Notes: generated by a model from the letters alone, not told the origin. Positions 1 to 6,936 are shown, numbered from the stretch's first letter. The stretch: DNA of 18,008 nucleotides from Deltaproteobacteria bacterium (GCA_016194725.1 JACQAW010000321.1:1-18008); one strand, 5' to 3'. A program made the numbers and translations.

Positions 1-1
1 G

Positions 2-943
2 GACGAAGTGGTCGGATACCGCCAGTACGTGCAGATACCCGAGGACTGGCTGCGCGGCGAACGAGCTCGCCAAACCGTCATGAATATCATCAAGGCGTTG
101 AGTGCCGCGTTGCTGGCCTCGCTGGTCATCTGGATCTGGTTTCTGATTTTCAGGGACTGGATCCTGGGTCGTTTTGATCAACGCGTGTTCTTCAAAGCGT
201 TCGCGGCTCTGGTGGGCAGCGGCTTCCTGCTTCGGCTCAATAACTTCAAAGCCGCGGTCGCGCACTTCAGTACGGCGCAGCCGTGGGCCACTCAGGCGTT
301 GTCGGCCGTGATATCGGGTACCCTCTTGACGCTGCTGGGTTCGGCGCTCTTCGCCATGTGCCTGGGCCGCGTGCACGCGAGCCGCGACCCCTTGATTCCA
401 CGAAGCGGCCTGAACCCCTGGATAGGCTATGGCTGCGGCACCTCGCTTGCGGCATTGAGCGCGGTGACGGCCTGGCTTTCGCGGGCGCAGTCTCCCTCCT
501 GGCCGGCGCTGGCCGGGGCCTCCGCCTATTATCCACCGATTGAATTTTTATCGGGTCTCACCGCGTATCTGTGCATTACGGCCATCATGATGTTGCTCTT
601 TTCACTCGTGGAACGGCGCTTTCCGCGCGGCTTGAAAAAAATAGCGCTCTTTGCCGCCATGGGCCTGGCCATGGCCTCGCTTTGGACTGACAGCTCGCTG
701 GTCGAATGGCTGGGGGCCTCGGTGGTGGCGACGCTGGGCCTTTACCTGATTTACCAGCTGGTGGCCCACACGTCGGCCGCAATCCTTGCACCTTTGATGG
801 CCGGCCTGGCCATCGTAGGCCAGGTGCGCACCCTGCTCATCCACCCCTATTGCGGCGCAAGACTGGAATCGCTGCTGCTGATCGCTGGAATTGCCGTGGT
901 GTCCTGGATCTGGCACGGCAAGCTTGACCGCCAGCCGAAATAA
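2..943 (+). CDS. Multi-spanning membrane protein, 3' part only
   Basis: The reading frame is open from the left edge to the TAA at 941-943, so the true start lies outside the window; the GTG at 8 need not be a start. What remains is about 313 residues. It begins with a short soluble stretch (YVQIPEDWLRGERAR) and continues as roughly eight hydrophobic segments, the first at IKALSAALLASLVIWIWFL, ending in a short basic tail (HGKLDRQPK). I infer an inner-membrane protein. The soluble linker before the first membrane segment recalls some large CPBP (CAAX protease/bacteriocin-processing) family proteins, but I see neither the EExxxR motif nor the later conserved His motifs, so that link is weak. 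No cofactor or catalytic motif is evident. It is followed after 45 bases by the TetR-type regulator on the same strand. Confidence 0.6.
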   Translation, partial: DEVVGYRQYVQIPEDWLRGERARQTVMNIIKALSAALLASLVIWIWFLIFRDWILGRFDQRVFFKAFAALVGSGFLLRLNNFKAAVAHFSTAQPWATQALSAVISGTLLTLLGSALFAMCLGRVHASRDPLIPRSGLNPWIGYGCGTSLAALSAVTAWLSRAQSPSWPALAGASAYYPPIEFLSGLTAYLCITAIMMLLFSLVERRFPRGLKKIALFAAMGLAMASLWTDSSLVEWLGASVVATLGLYLIYQLVAHTSAAILAPLMAGLAIVGQVRTLLIHPYCGARLESLLLIAGIAVVSWIWHGKLDRQPK

Positions 944-988
944 CTACGCCTTGCTGCACCGGCATTTCTATTGTACGCTTGCGTCTAG

Positions 989-1546
989 ATGCCAAAGACA
1001 CTGGTAACCGAAAAAGAATGGCTGCAGCTTGGCCTGAAGAGCTTTGGGCAGCACGGGGTCAGCGGCATCAACATCGAAAAGATGGCGCGTACCCTGGGCT
1101 GCGCCAAAAGCAGCTTTTACTGGTACTTCGGCGGCCGCAAGCAGTACCTGGAATCGCTGCTGCGGTTCTGGCGCGAATCCGAAACCCACGCCTTTTACGT
1201 CGAAGCCGAAAAAAAAACGACGCCAGCCGCCAAACTCACCTGCCTGCTTCGCGGGGTCATGGAGCATCGTGGCAGCGGCGATCTGCTTTTTCACCTGCGA
1301 AAGGTGTCGGAAAAGAACGCGCTCTTCCGCAAGACACTTCAGAAAACCGAGCAGCTGCGCATCGGCTACCTGACACACCTGCTTGAGCAGCTGGGCGAAG
1401 AAAAAGCGCCGGCGCGCGAAAAGGCCGGGTTCATCTATCATTATTATCTGGGCTGGTACGAGCGAAACAAGAGCGGCAAAGTCGACGCCAGGGAAGTCCG
1501 CTCGCAGCTTGCACTCGTATCCAAAATCATCGGGAGGCAAATATGA
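989..1546 (+). CDS. TetR/AcrR-family transcriptional regulator
   Basis: A 185-residue protein with the typical TetR layout. The N-terminal helix-turn-helix covers about residues 8-52 and includes INIEKMARTLGCAKSSFYWYF, the usual recognition-helix pattern ending in S-x-Y-x-Y-F. The C-terminal all-helical part (about 55-185) would bind a ligand and dimerise; its ligand cannot be read from sequence. The stop codon overlaps the start of the FAD oxidoreductase by four bases (ATGA, 1543-1546), so the two are translated together. I infer that the regulator controls its own operon and responds to a substrate or product of the oxidoreductase. No convincing ribosome site precedes the ATG at 989 (upstream bases GCGTCTAG), so the start may be weak or leaderless. 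Family assignment is firm; the target is inference. Confidence 0.9.
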   Translation: MPKTLVTEKEWLQLGLKSFGQHGVSGINIEKMARTLGCAKSSFYWYFGGRKQYLESLLRFWRESETHAFYVEAEKKTTPAAKLTCLLRGVMEHRGSGDLLFHLRKVSEKNALFRKTLQKTEQLRIGYLTHLLEQLGEEKAPAREKAGFIYHYYLGWYERNKSGKVDAREVRSQLALVSKIIGRQI

Positions 1547-3123
1547 ATGTTTTTTCGAGCTATAAACCGGAAAATAAAGTCAGCGCCAAATCATGGGATG
1601 CAATCGTCATCGGATCGGGCATGGGTGGCATTGCCTGCGCCGCAGCCCTTGCCAAGGCAGGGCAACGTGTTCTGGTGCTCGAGCAGCACTACAACGCCGG
1701 CGGTTTCGCGCATACCTTTTCGCGCAAAGGCTACACCTGGGACGTGGGCGTGCACTGCGTGGGCGAAATGGGCCCGCGCAACATGCCGGGAAAAATTCTG
1801 TCGTGGCTTTCCGACGGTAAAATCGAAATGGCTCCCATCGGCAAAACTTACGACACCGCGTTTTTTCCCGATGGAACCGTCATTGAATATCCCGACAGCT
1901 GGCGGGAGTTCAAAAAGAAGCTCGAAGACGATTTTCCAGCTGAAAAGCAGGCAATCCAGGCCTACTTCGACCTGATCTGGAAGGTCTCGAAAACGGCCAG
2001 GCCCTATCTGCTGCTGCGCACGCTGCCTGCGATGCTCAGAAAAGTGGGACTGCGCGCTTTTCACCTCAAGACAGGCTACTGGACTCGCACCACGAACGAG
2101 GTTCTCGACGAGCTTACCGACAACGCGCGCCTCAAAGCGGTACTTACGGCCCAGTGGGGCGCCTACGGAATCACCCCCAACCGTTCGTGCTTCGCCCTGC
2201 ATGCGCTGGTCATTCGTCATTTCTGGAACGGCGGTTATTTTCCGTCGGGCGGCAGCCAGAACATGGTCAACCAGCTTTTGAAAACGGTGCAGGATGGAGG
2301 TGGTGAAACCCTCGTGCGCGCCTCGGTCGAAGAGATTCTGCTCAAGCGCGGAAAAGCCGTGGGCGTGCGACTTGCCGGCGGCGAGGAAATTTTCGCACCC
2401 ATCGTCGTATCAGCCGCGGGCGCCAAGGCGACGATTCAAAAGCTGCTGCCCGAAAAGCTGAAAAAATCGGCCTGGGCCACCGAAATTCTGGATATTCCGC
2501 AGTCGCCCGGCTGCATCTGCCTGAATCTGGGCCTGAAGGGTGACGTGCTCAAGGCAGGCGCCACGAGCTCGAACCAGTGGCTTTTCGAAAGCTGGAACAT
2601 GGATTCGCCCGAATCGTGGGATATCAACGACCCAAATTCGGTCGCGCCGGCGCTCTACGTCTCGTTTTCCTCGCTCAAGGATCCAAAACACGATCCGGGC
2701 CCCGAGCAGCGCCATACCGCCGAGGTCATCACCTTCGTTCCCTGGGGCGCCTTTGCGAAATGGCAGCACACCCGCCGCGGCAAGCGCGACCCCGATTACA
2801 TCGCTTTCAAAAAAGACATCGAAACGCGGTTGCTCGCGCAGCTCAAGCGCCATCTGCCCAAGCTCGTCGAGCTGATCGATTACCACGAGCTGTCCACGCC
2901 GCTTTCGATCAACTTCTTCACGCGTGCCCCCCAGGGCGCGATTTACGGCCTGGAGGCCACGCCCAAGCGTTTTACGTCCCATCGGCTGGGTACGCGCACA
3001 CCGGTGAAGAACCTGTATCTGGCCGGCGGCGACGTGGCCATTCTGGGGGTAACCGGCGCCATGATCGGCGGAATGCTTGCCGCCTGCACCATCAAGCCAC
3101 GCCTGTTCAAACAGCTGCTCTAA
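1543..3123 (+). CDS. Phytoene-desaturase/retinol-saturase-like FAD oxidoreductase
   Basis: A 526-residue flavoprotein of the carotenoid isomerase / phytoene desaturase / all-trans-retinol 13,14-reductase group. The FAD Rossmann fold is at the N-terminus: DAIVIGSGMGGIACA (GSGMGG at 24-29) with the ribose-binding acid in LVLEQH (Glu47), followed by the family motif NAGGFAHTFSRKGYTWDVG. The C-terminal FAD motif is NLYLAGGDVAILGVTGAMIGG. Length fits the family (about 490-550). Members saturate, desaturate or isomerise polyene or fatty-acyl chains; the actual substrate is unknown, and no crtB/crtE-type carotenoid genes are nearby. The start at 1543 has a good ribosome site (GGGAGG, 1532-1537) and overlaps the TetR-type stop, so expression is probably governed by that regulator. 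The gene ends in a strong terminator at 3210-3246. Confidence 0.87.
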   Translation: MNVFSSYKPENKVSAKSWDAIVIGSGMGGIACAAALAKAGQRVLVLEQHYNAGGFAHTFSRKGYTWDVGVHCVGEMGPRNMPGKILSWLSDGKIEMAPIGKTYDTAFFPDGTVIEYPDSWREFKKKLEDDFPAEKQAIQAYFDLIWKVSKTARPYLLLRTLPAMLRKVGLRAFHLKTGYWTRTTNEVLDELTDNARLKAVLTAQWGAYGITPNRSCFALHALVIRHFWNGGYFPSGGSQNMVNQLLKTVQDGGGETLVRASVEEILLKRGKAVGVRLAGGEEIFAPIVVSAAGAKATIQKLLPEKLKKSAWATEILDIPQSPGCICLNLGLKGDVLKAGATSSNQWLFESWNMDSPESWDINDPNSVAPALYVSFSSLKDPKHDPGPEQRHTAEVITFVPWGAFAKWQHTRRGKRDPDYIAFKKDIETRLLAQLKRHLPKLVELIDYHELSTPLSINFFTRAPQGAIYGLEATPKRFTSHRLGTRTPVKNLYLAGGDVAILGVTGAMIGGMLAACTIKPRLFKQLL

Positions 3124-3209
3124 GCCCGAGTCCGGTGTCCAGAGTCCCGTACCCGTACCCGTTCCAGAACCTGTTACGGACACCGTTCCAGTGAGTCCAC
3201 CTTAAATTG

Positions 3210-3250
3210 AAAGGGCGGAGCCATCCAACAGATGACTCCGCCCTTTTATT
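3210..3250. terminator. Intrinsic terminator, probably bidirectional
   Basis: A 15-bp stem with one C.A mismatch: AAAGGGCGGAGCCAT (3210-3224), a 7-base loop (3225-3231), then ATGACTCCGCCCTTT (3232-3246) followed by a T-rich run to about 3255. It lies between the convergent FAD oxidoreductase (+) and the low-complexity secreted protein (-). The T run is good on the plus strand; on the minus strand the stem is followed by CAATTTAAG, a weaker tail, so termination of the minus-strand gene is possible but less sure. A near copy occurs at 4597-4640. Confidence 0.85.
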
Positions 3251-3272
3251 TTTTTACTTCCAGCTCAGAGGA

Positions 3273-4496
3273 TTACTGCTGAGGCTTCGAGCCGTCAGGC
3301 ATATCGGTCTTCATCTTTTCCATGCCCTTTTCCACGCGAGCCGAGAACTCGTTCTGGAAATTGGTCAGGTCGCGAACCGAAATGGTGACCAGCGCGCCGG
3401 CAGCGCAGCTGCCTTTCTTGGCAGTCACAACGGTCATCGTAGCCGATGCATCACCCTGAGCTACAGGGTTAGCCAGGCGAATCAGATCGCCTTCCGTCAA
3501 CGAGCAAGGCGCGTTGTCGGCAGTCGTCGTCACGTTGAGCTCTTCGGTAACCGCGAAGATGTGGCGGGTGTCGGTAACCACGGTGTCGATCTGAACAGGG
3601 CGCTGATCCTGGTGCGCCTTCACTTCGGCTTCAACCTGAATCTTGATCTGCTCTTTCACTTCATCGCTGATCGGAGTCGCAGCTGCATTGGCGTTAGCCT
3701 GTGCGTATGCGGCATTCGCCGCGGCATTGGCGGCATAACGTTCAGCAAGCAGGTCGGCGATCACGAAGTCCGTAAGCCAGTACGCGGGAGCCGCGTAGGT
3801 GGGATATGGACGGTAGTAGTAGCCGTAGTAACCGTACCAGGGGTCGTTGGCCCAGCCCCAGCTCCAGAATACGGGCGTGTACCAGGGGCGGTAACAGTAA
3901 CCGTAGTACCAGCTGTTGTAGTGGTAAAATGGCGAGTACGAGTAGTAGCCACGGCCGCCCCAACTATAGGTGTTGTAGTTGCGGACGTAGGTATTGCCAC
4001 CGCGAACGTAGGTTCTCTGAACGTACGTGTTGCCACCGCGGACATAAGATCTCTGCGTGTAGCCACGGCCACCGCGGTTGTAGTTGCCACCGCGATTAAC
4101 AGTGCCGCCGCGGTTGTAGTTGCCACCGCGATTAACAGTGCCGCCGCGGTTGTAGTTGCCACCGCGATTAACGGTGCCGCCGCGGTTGTAGTTGCCACCG
4201 CGATTAACAGTGCCGCCACGATTCGGGGTATATGTACCGCGATTCGGCGTGCTGGGACGGCTGGGCGTGTAGCTTGGACGGCTAGGCGTCGAACGGCTGG
4301 GGGTGTACGAGCTGCGGCTTGGGCTGTAGCTCGAACGGCTGGGGGTGTATGAGCTGCGGCTTGGGCTGTAGCTCGAACGACTTCCGCCGCTGGAGCGGCT
4401 TCCGCCACTCGATCTTCCGCCGCCACGGCCTGCGAAAGCTGGAACGCTTGCGACGGTCAACGCCACAAACACAATCAAAGACTTATTCAAAAACAT
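3273..4496 (-). CDS. Secreted Gly/Arg/Ser/Tyr-rich low-complexity protein with tandem repeats
   Basis: 407 residues. Residues 1-22 form a clear Sec signal peptide (MFLNKSLIVFVALTVASVPAFA, cleavage before Gly23). Next comes a disordered, basic part: Gly/Ser/Arg runs, then SPSRSSYTPSRSSY repeats, then four near-identical 12-residue units GGTVNRGGNYNR, then RGG/TYV units. About residues 165-240 are very rich in Tyr, Trp and Gly, followed by an Ala/Asn-rich helix near 255-275. The C-terminal region (about 275-407) looks folded: charged EVKEQIKIQVEAEVKAHQDQ, then a beta-rich segment with two Cys (APCSL, KGSCAAG) that could form a disulfide. I do not recognise a named family. It is probably periplasmic or surface exposed; function unknown. 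The start has a good ribosome site (GGGAGAG 7 bases upstream) and a plausible promoter at 4534-4563. Confidence 0.8.
   Translation of the reverse strand: MFLNKSLIVFVALTVASVPAFAGRGGGRSSGGSRSSGGSRSSYSPSRSSYTPSRSSYSPSRSSYTPSRSTPSRPSYTPSRPSTPNRGTYTPNRGGTVNRGGNYNRGGTVNRGGNYNRGGTVNRGGNYNRGGTVNRGGNYNRGGRGYTQRSYVRGGNTYVQRTYVRGGNTYVRNYNTYSWGGRGYYSYSPFYHYNSWYYGYCYRPWYTPVFWSWGWANDPWYGYYGYYYRPYPTYAAPAYWLTDFVIADLLAERYAANAAANAAYAQANANAAATPISDEVKEQIKIQVEAEVKAHQDQRPVQIDTVVTDTRHIFAVTEELNVTTTADNAPCSLTEGDLIRLANPVAQGDASATMTVVTAKKGSCAAGALVTISVRDLTNFQNEFSARVEKGMEKMKTDMPDGSKPQQ
4072..4215. repeat. Four tandem 36-bp repeats inside the secreted protein gene
   Basis: Units begin with CCGCGG at 4072, 4108, 4144 and 4180, exactly 36 bases apart. 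The only difference I see is ACAGTG versus ACGGTG in the third unit; the following unit at 4216 is diverged. Each unit encodes twelve residues (GGTVNRGGNYNR). Near identity at DNA level, including third codon positions, points to recent tandem expansion or ongoing homogenisation. Confidence 0.9.
4290..4380. repeat. Two tandem 42-bp repeats in the same gene
   Basis: The unit starting CGGCTGGGGGTGTA and ending CTGTAGCTCGAA is present twice in a row with a single C/T difference that I can see (TGTACGAG against TGTATGAG). It encodes the 14-residue SYSPSRSSYTPSRS pattern. Copy number changes here would stay in frame. Confidence 0.8.
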
Positions 4497-4533
4497 TCTT
4501 CTCTCCCTAAATTTCTAAATATTTGCTGCGCTG

Positions 4534-4563
4534 CACATATCGCTTTTCGACATGTGGTGTCAA
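4534..4563 (-). promoter_or_regulatory. Candidate sigma70-type promoter for the secreted protein
   Basis: On the minus strand a perfect TTGACA (4558-4563) is followed after 18 bases by TATGTG (4534-4539). The start codon is at 4496, leaving an AT-rich leader of about 30 bases with the GGGAGAG ribosome site. The -35 match is exact and the -10 is only fair. Confidence 0.5.
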
Positions 4564-4596
4564 GGCGCGTCTTCACAAAAGTTAACGGCTGAAAAT

Positions 4597-4640
4597 AAAA
4601 AAGTGGGGCCATTCCTCGAATGACTCCGCCCTTTTTCTCT
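4597..4640 (-). terminator. Intrinsic terminator of the minus-strand group upstream
   Basis: Read on the minus strand, AAAGGGCGGAGTCAT pairs, with G.U and mismatched positions, with ATGGCCCCACTTTTTT across a 7-base loop (4613-4619), then runs into TTTTTTATTTTC. It shares the ATGACTCCGCCCTTT arm with the terminator at 3210-3246. It lies 10 bases beyond the stop of the orphan reading-frame tail at 4650-4760 and about 160 bases beyond the BON protein gene. Confidence 0.7.
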
Positions 4641-4649
4641 CGGACTAAA

Positions 4650-4760
4650 TTAAAACCGTGGAGCAGGTTCGGTTGGCGCTACAGCTTCCGACCGGGCCGG
4701 AGCTGGCGCTTCATTGGAGGAGCCGCCCACTGGAGTTCCAGACAACTTAGGGAGCGGTAA
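4650..4760 (-). pseudogene. Possible orphan C-terminal tail of a lost gene
   Basis: A frame open from 4760 (preceded by an in-frame TAA) to the TAA at 4650-4652 reads as an Ala/Pro/Glu-rich tail, ...SSNEAPAPARSEAVAPTEP..., typical of the flexible end of an exported protein. There is no ATG or ribosome site, only an internal TTG at 4745. The stop sits just before an intrinsic terminator, as expected for the true 3' end of a gene. I infer that this is the end of a gene whose body was deleted. It is too short to identify and could be chance. With it, the 300-base gap between the secreted protein and the BON gene holds this tail, one terminator and one promoter. Confidence 0.3.
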
Positions 4761-4798
4761 TTACCTATTATATTCATGCACTTACTTGACATTGCCGC

Positions 4799-5605
4799 TC
4801 AGGCTGCCTTGGGTTTGGTAACCGGGGCCGGCTCAAGTTCCCACGTCTTCGCCACCTGAACCTCGTGCATCGCGGGTTTGGGTTTTGGCTCAGGCCGTTG
4901 CTTCTGCTCACCGCGCAGGGGCGCCGCCGACAAGAGCTCGCGGGCTTCACGATTGGTCAAGGCCCGCAGGCCGGCAAGCAAAGCAAGGCCGCTCACGGCA
5001 ACTCCCCGCAAATCCTGGCGACGCATTCCGTATAAAGAAATCAGAATCGCTCCGCTGCCGATCACGAAGCGGCTGGCCGGAGACCACGATCTTTGGAAGA
5101 CATCGATGGGCTGCACAGATCGGCTCTTGCCGCCCGCCAGGCGCGCCACCTGCTCGCCACGCCGATGGCCTTCGAGGCAATTGCTGATCTTTCGCACGCC
5201 CCTCATGCGCAAAACCGCGCGTATCAGATGCCGCTGCTCATCGGTGAAAATGGGCCCGCTCAGCGTGATGTGCCCTTTCTCAGCATGCACCTCAATGGCA
5301 TGAGGGTGCGAGACCAGCCGTCCCATTCGGCTGCGTACCCGCGCAATCAGGACACCGTCGTCGAGGCGCGACACGTCTGCCGGCCGCAGCAGGTGCGTGG
5401 CTACAGCCACAATTCCCTGTGTCCGATGCGCCAGATCGCGCGACACGATATCAGCCACCCGCGTGCCCGTGCGCACATAGTGCAGCAGCTTGTCGCCCAT
5501 TATCGCGCGCCTGCGCACTCCACCATTGGGGTCGAACAGGTACATGACGCCGATACCCACCCCAAGCGCGGTCAGAATACCCATTGGTTCTTTGACGTTC
5601 ATCAT
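4799..5605 (-). CDS. BON-domain protein with YgaP-like (DUF2892) membrane segment
   Basis: 268 residues. The N-terminus is a short membrane anchor followed by a basic motif (GVGIGVMYLFDPNGGVRRRA), a signature of a known family of BON proteins. Residues about 82-147 form a BON domain (DDGVLIARVRSRMGRL...VHAEKGHITLSGPI...MRGVRKISNCL), a small fold thought to bind phospholipid or other envelope ligands. Residues about 174-220 (WSPASRFVIGSGAILISLYG...GLALLAGLRALTN) match the DUF2892/YgaP-type transmembrane hairpin. A Pro/Lys-rich tail ends the protein. The frame reaches a GTG at 5614, but that codon overlaps the GGGAG ribosome site; ATG at 5605 sits 8 bases after it and is preferred. It starts 12 bases after the CBS gene stop, so the two form an operon. 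The role is inferred as envelope or general stress; no enzyme motif is present. Confidence 0.82.
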   Translation of the reverse strand: MMNVKEPMGILTALGVGIGVMYLFDPNGGVRRRAIMGDKLLHYVRTGTRVADIVSRDLAHRTQGIVAVATHLLRPADVSRLDDGVLIARVRSRMGRLVSHPHAIEVHAEKGHITLSGPIFTDEQRHLIRAVLRMRGVRKISNCLEGHRRGEQVARLAGGKSRSVQPIDVFQRSWSPASRFVIGSGAILISLYGMRRQDLRGVAVSGLALLAGLRALTNREARELLSAAPLRGEQKQRPEPKPKPAMHEVQVAKTWELEPAPVTKPKAA

Positions 5606-5617
5606 CAATGCCACTCC

Positions 5618-6508
5618 CTATGCCGCCTGATTCTGGGGCCGAAAAGCGTTTTGAAGTTCCATGGGCAGCTGTGCGCGAACGTGCGCCAGCTGTTTGGGAT
5701 CCACGAGTTCCCAGAGCGCCTCACAAGACTTGGCAAAAACCAGGTTCGCCTGTTCCTCGGTAAAGCCAAACCCAGCGCGCAGGCCCGCAAGAATGGTGGC
5801 GTGAGTCACCGAGCGATCGGGGCCCGCCGGCAAGTCGAGCAGGTCATCTTGCATCAGATGAGGCAGCTGCGCAATCAGATGCGCCGCACCGGTATAGTGC
5901 AGTCGCCGCACCAGGGCGCTCAAGATATATTTCGTGACCTCCGGAACAGTCTCTTCGGACAAGCCCGTGCCTTTTGCCATCACCTTGTAGAATTTCATCA
6001 GCGTCTGCTCCATGCGTGCGTCAGCACGTGTCTGCGAGCGCAACTTGCGCAAGCCACGTGACGGAAAGCCACGACTTCGAAAAATTTGTGATTGAACAAC
6101 CCGCGAAATGCGTTCGCCCGGAAGCGCCTGCGAGGCGATCAGATCGTCCAGGGTGACGATGCCGACGCAGCGTTGCTTGCCGCCGTCCAGATTTTGCACC
6201 ACCGGAATTCGCCTGACGCCGTTTTCGACCATCAGCCCCAGCACGTCTTCGAGCTGCGCGGTTTCATCCACCGTTGCCGGGTCAGGCGTCATGACCTCAA
6301 GCAAAGGCGTATCCACGTCCGAACGGTAAGCCAGCAGCCCACATACCAAATCGCGATCAGTCACGATGCCGGCCATGTGCCCGCGCTCATCGGCAACAAT
6401 GACGCAGCCAATACGGTTTTCGCACATCGCGCGAGCGGCCTGCGAAGATCGCGTATCCAGATGCATGATGACAATTTTGCGATGAGTGAAAGGTTCGATG
6501 GAAGACAT
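5618..6508 (-). CDS. CBS-pair protein with C-terminal DUF2267
   Basis: 296 residues from the chosen start. Two CBS motifs lie at about 8-60 (ARAMCENRIGCVIVADERGHMAGIVTD, wrapped around RDL) and 70-125 (VMTPDPATV...VLGLMVENGVRRIPVV...GIVTLDDL); CBS pairs bind adenine nucleotides and sense energy or redox state. Residues about 169-290 match DUF2267 (TKYILSALVRRLHYTGAAHLIAQLP ... RAGFGFTEEQA ... RAQLPMELQNAF), a helical domain of unknown function often next to stress genes. The frame extends to 6613, but ATG 6508 has a GAGG site 4 bases upstream and begins right before the first CBS motif, so I prefer it. It is cotranscribed with the BON gene and divergent from the YHS gene. Confidence 0.85.
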   Translation of the reverse strand: MSSIEPFTHRKIVIMHLDTRSSQAARAMCENRIGCVIVADERGHMAGIVTDRDLVCGLLAYRSDVDTPLLEVMTPDPATVDETAQLEDVLGLMVENGVRRIPVVQNLDGGKQRCVGIVTLDDLIASQALPGERISRVVQSQIFRSRGFPSRGLRKLRSQTRADARMEQTLMKFYKVMAKGTGLSEETVPEVTKYILSALVRRLHYTGAAHLIAQLPHLMQDDLLDLPAGPDRSVTHATILAGLRAGFGFTEEQANLVFAKSCEALWELVDPKQLAHVRAQLPMELQNAFRPQNQAA

Positions 6509-6546
6509 CAAGCCTCGTGGAATGCGAACGCGATGCCAATTTGACT

Positions 6547-6562
6547 TTGCACGATTGCACGA
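6547..6562. repeat. Tandem TTGCACGA direct repeat in the divergent promoter region
   Basis: TTGCACGA occurs twice head to tail (6547-6554, 6555-6562) between the divergent CBS (-) and YHS (+) genes, about 43 bases before the YHS start. It could be an operator for both genes, but no known site matches and promoter elements here are weak (TTGACT at 6541-6546 lacks a clear -10). Confidence 0.35.
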
Positions 6563-6604
6563 TTGGAAGCTGCTTTGCATAGAGCTCATTGGGAGGACGC
6601 AACC

Positions 6605-6802
6605 ATGGCTCATCGCACAAACGTGACGCAGGTAAAAGAGGACCTCGAAAAATCAGAGCGGCAGGACGAAATCGTCGTTGACCCGTACTGCGGCCAAAAA
6701 ATGCCGCGGGGTGAATCCCGGCACCTGCTTTTTCGGGGAGAAGAGGTGTTTTACTTCTGCAGCCTGGAGCACAAGGAGCAGTTCGTGGCCAAGGCGGCCT
6801 GA
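6605..6802 (+). CDS. Small YHS-domain protein (metal-binding type)
   Basis: 65 residues with a complete YHS domain at about 23-62: VVDPYCGQKMPRG ... LLFRGEEVFYFCSLEHKEQF. Cys29 and Cys52 stand in the positions usually tied to metal binding in YHS/TRASH-like modules of copper and heavy-metal proteins. The frame is open to 6563 upstream, but ATG 6605 follows an excellent ribosome site (GGGAGGA, 6591-6597) and is the clear start. The first 20 residues are charged and probably helical. It is divergent from the CBS/BON operon. Its stop TGA (6800-6802) lies inside the first codons of a dnaK remnant read in another frame, which suggests that the gene end sits on a deletion junction. Cytoplasmic; precise role unknown. 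Confidence 0.85.
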   Translation: MAHRTNVTQVKEDLEKSERQDEIVVDPYCGQKMPRGESRHLLFRGEEVFYFCSLEHKEQFVAKAA

Positions 6803-6936
6803 CCGAAAACGAGATCAAGCGAATGCAGCGTGAAGCCGAAGCCCATCGTGCCGAAGACGAGCAGCTGCACCACGCCACCGAGGAAAAGAAAGAAGGCGAC
6901 AAGACCATTGACGCTGATTTCAAGGAAGTTGCCTGA
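6799..6936 (+). pseudogene. dnaK: Remnant of dnaK (Hsp70) 3' end
   Basis: A 45-codon frame without a normal start reads LTENEIKRMQREAEAHRAED then EQLHHATEEKKEGDKTIDAD and ends FKEVA. The first part matches the start of the DnaK helical lid (family pattern LSEEEIxRMxxDAEAHAEED), the second the extreme C-terminus (…DADFEEV). In normal DnaK about 100 residues lie between these parts and some 500 precede them; all are gone. So this is a twice-deleted piece. It overlaps the YHS stop in a different frame. No ribosome site or start codon is seen, so it is probably not translated. The match rests on remembered family sequence, but two collinear pieces ending at a proper stop make chance unlikely. Confidence 0.75.

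Noticed and set aside
3133..3185. Inverted repeat CGGTGTCC/GGACACCG with CCGTAC tandem bases after the FAD oxidoreductase
   Set aside because: Only 8 bp arms with a 37-base spacer, next to a much stronger terminator; no function can be supported.
4072..4215. Regular 36-bp repeats resembling a CRISPR array
   Set aside because: Units follow each other with no spacers and encode a perfect 12-residue protein repeat in the open frame.
3207..4352. Long plus-strand open frame of 381 codons
   Set aside because: It is antisense to the secreted protein; repeat DNA without stops produces it, and it has Val/Ala runs and no ribosome site or domain.
5093..6061. 322-codon plus-strand open frame across two genes
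   Set aside because: Antisense to the BON and CBS genes, crossing their boundary, with no recognisable domain.
6790..6805. Frameshift fusion of YHS with the DnaK tail as a deliberate product
   Set aside because: No slippery site, and the DnaK part lacks its own middle region; a deletion scar is simpler.
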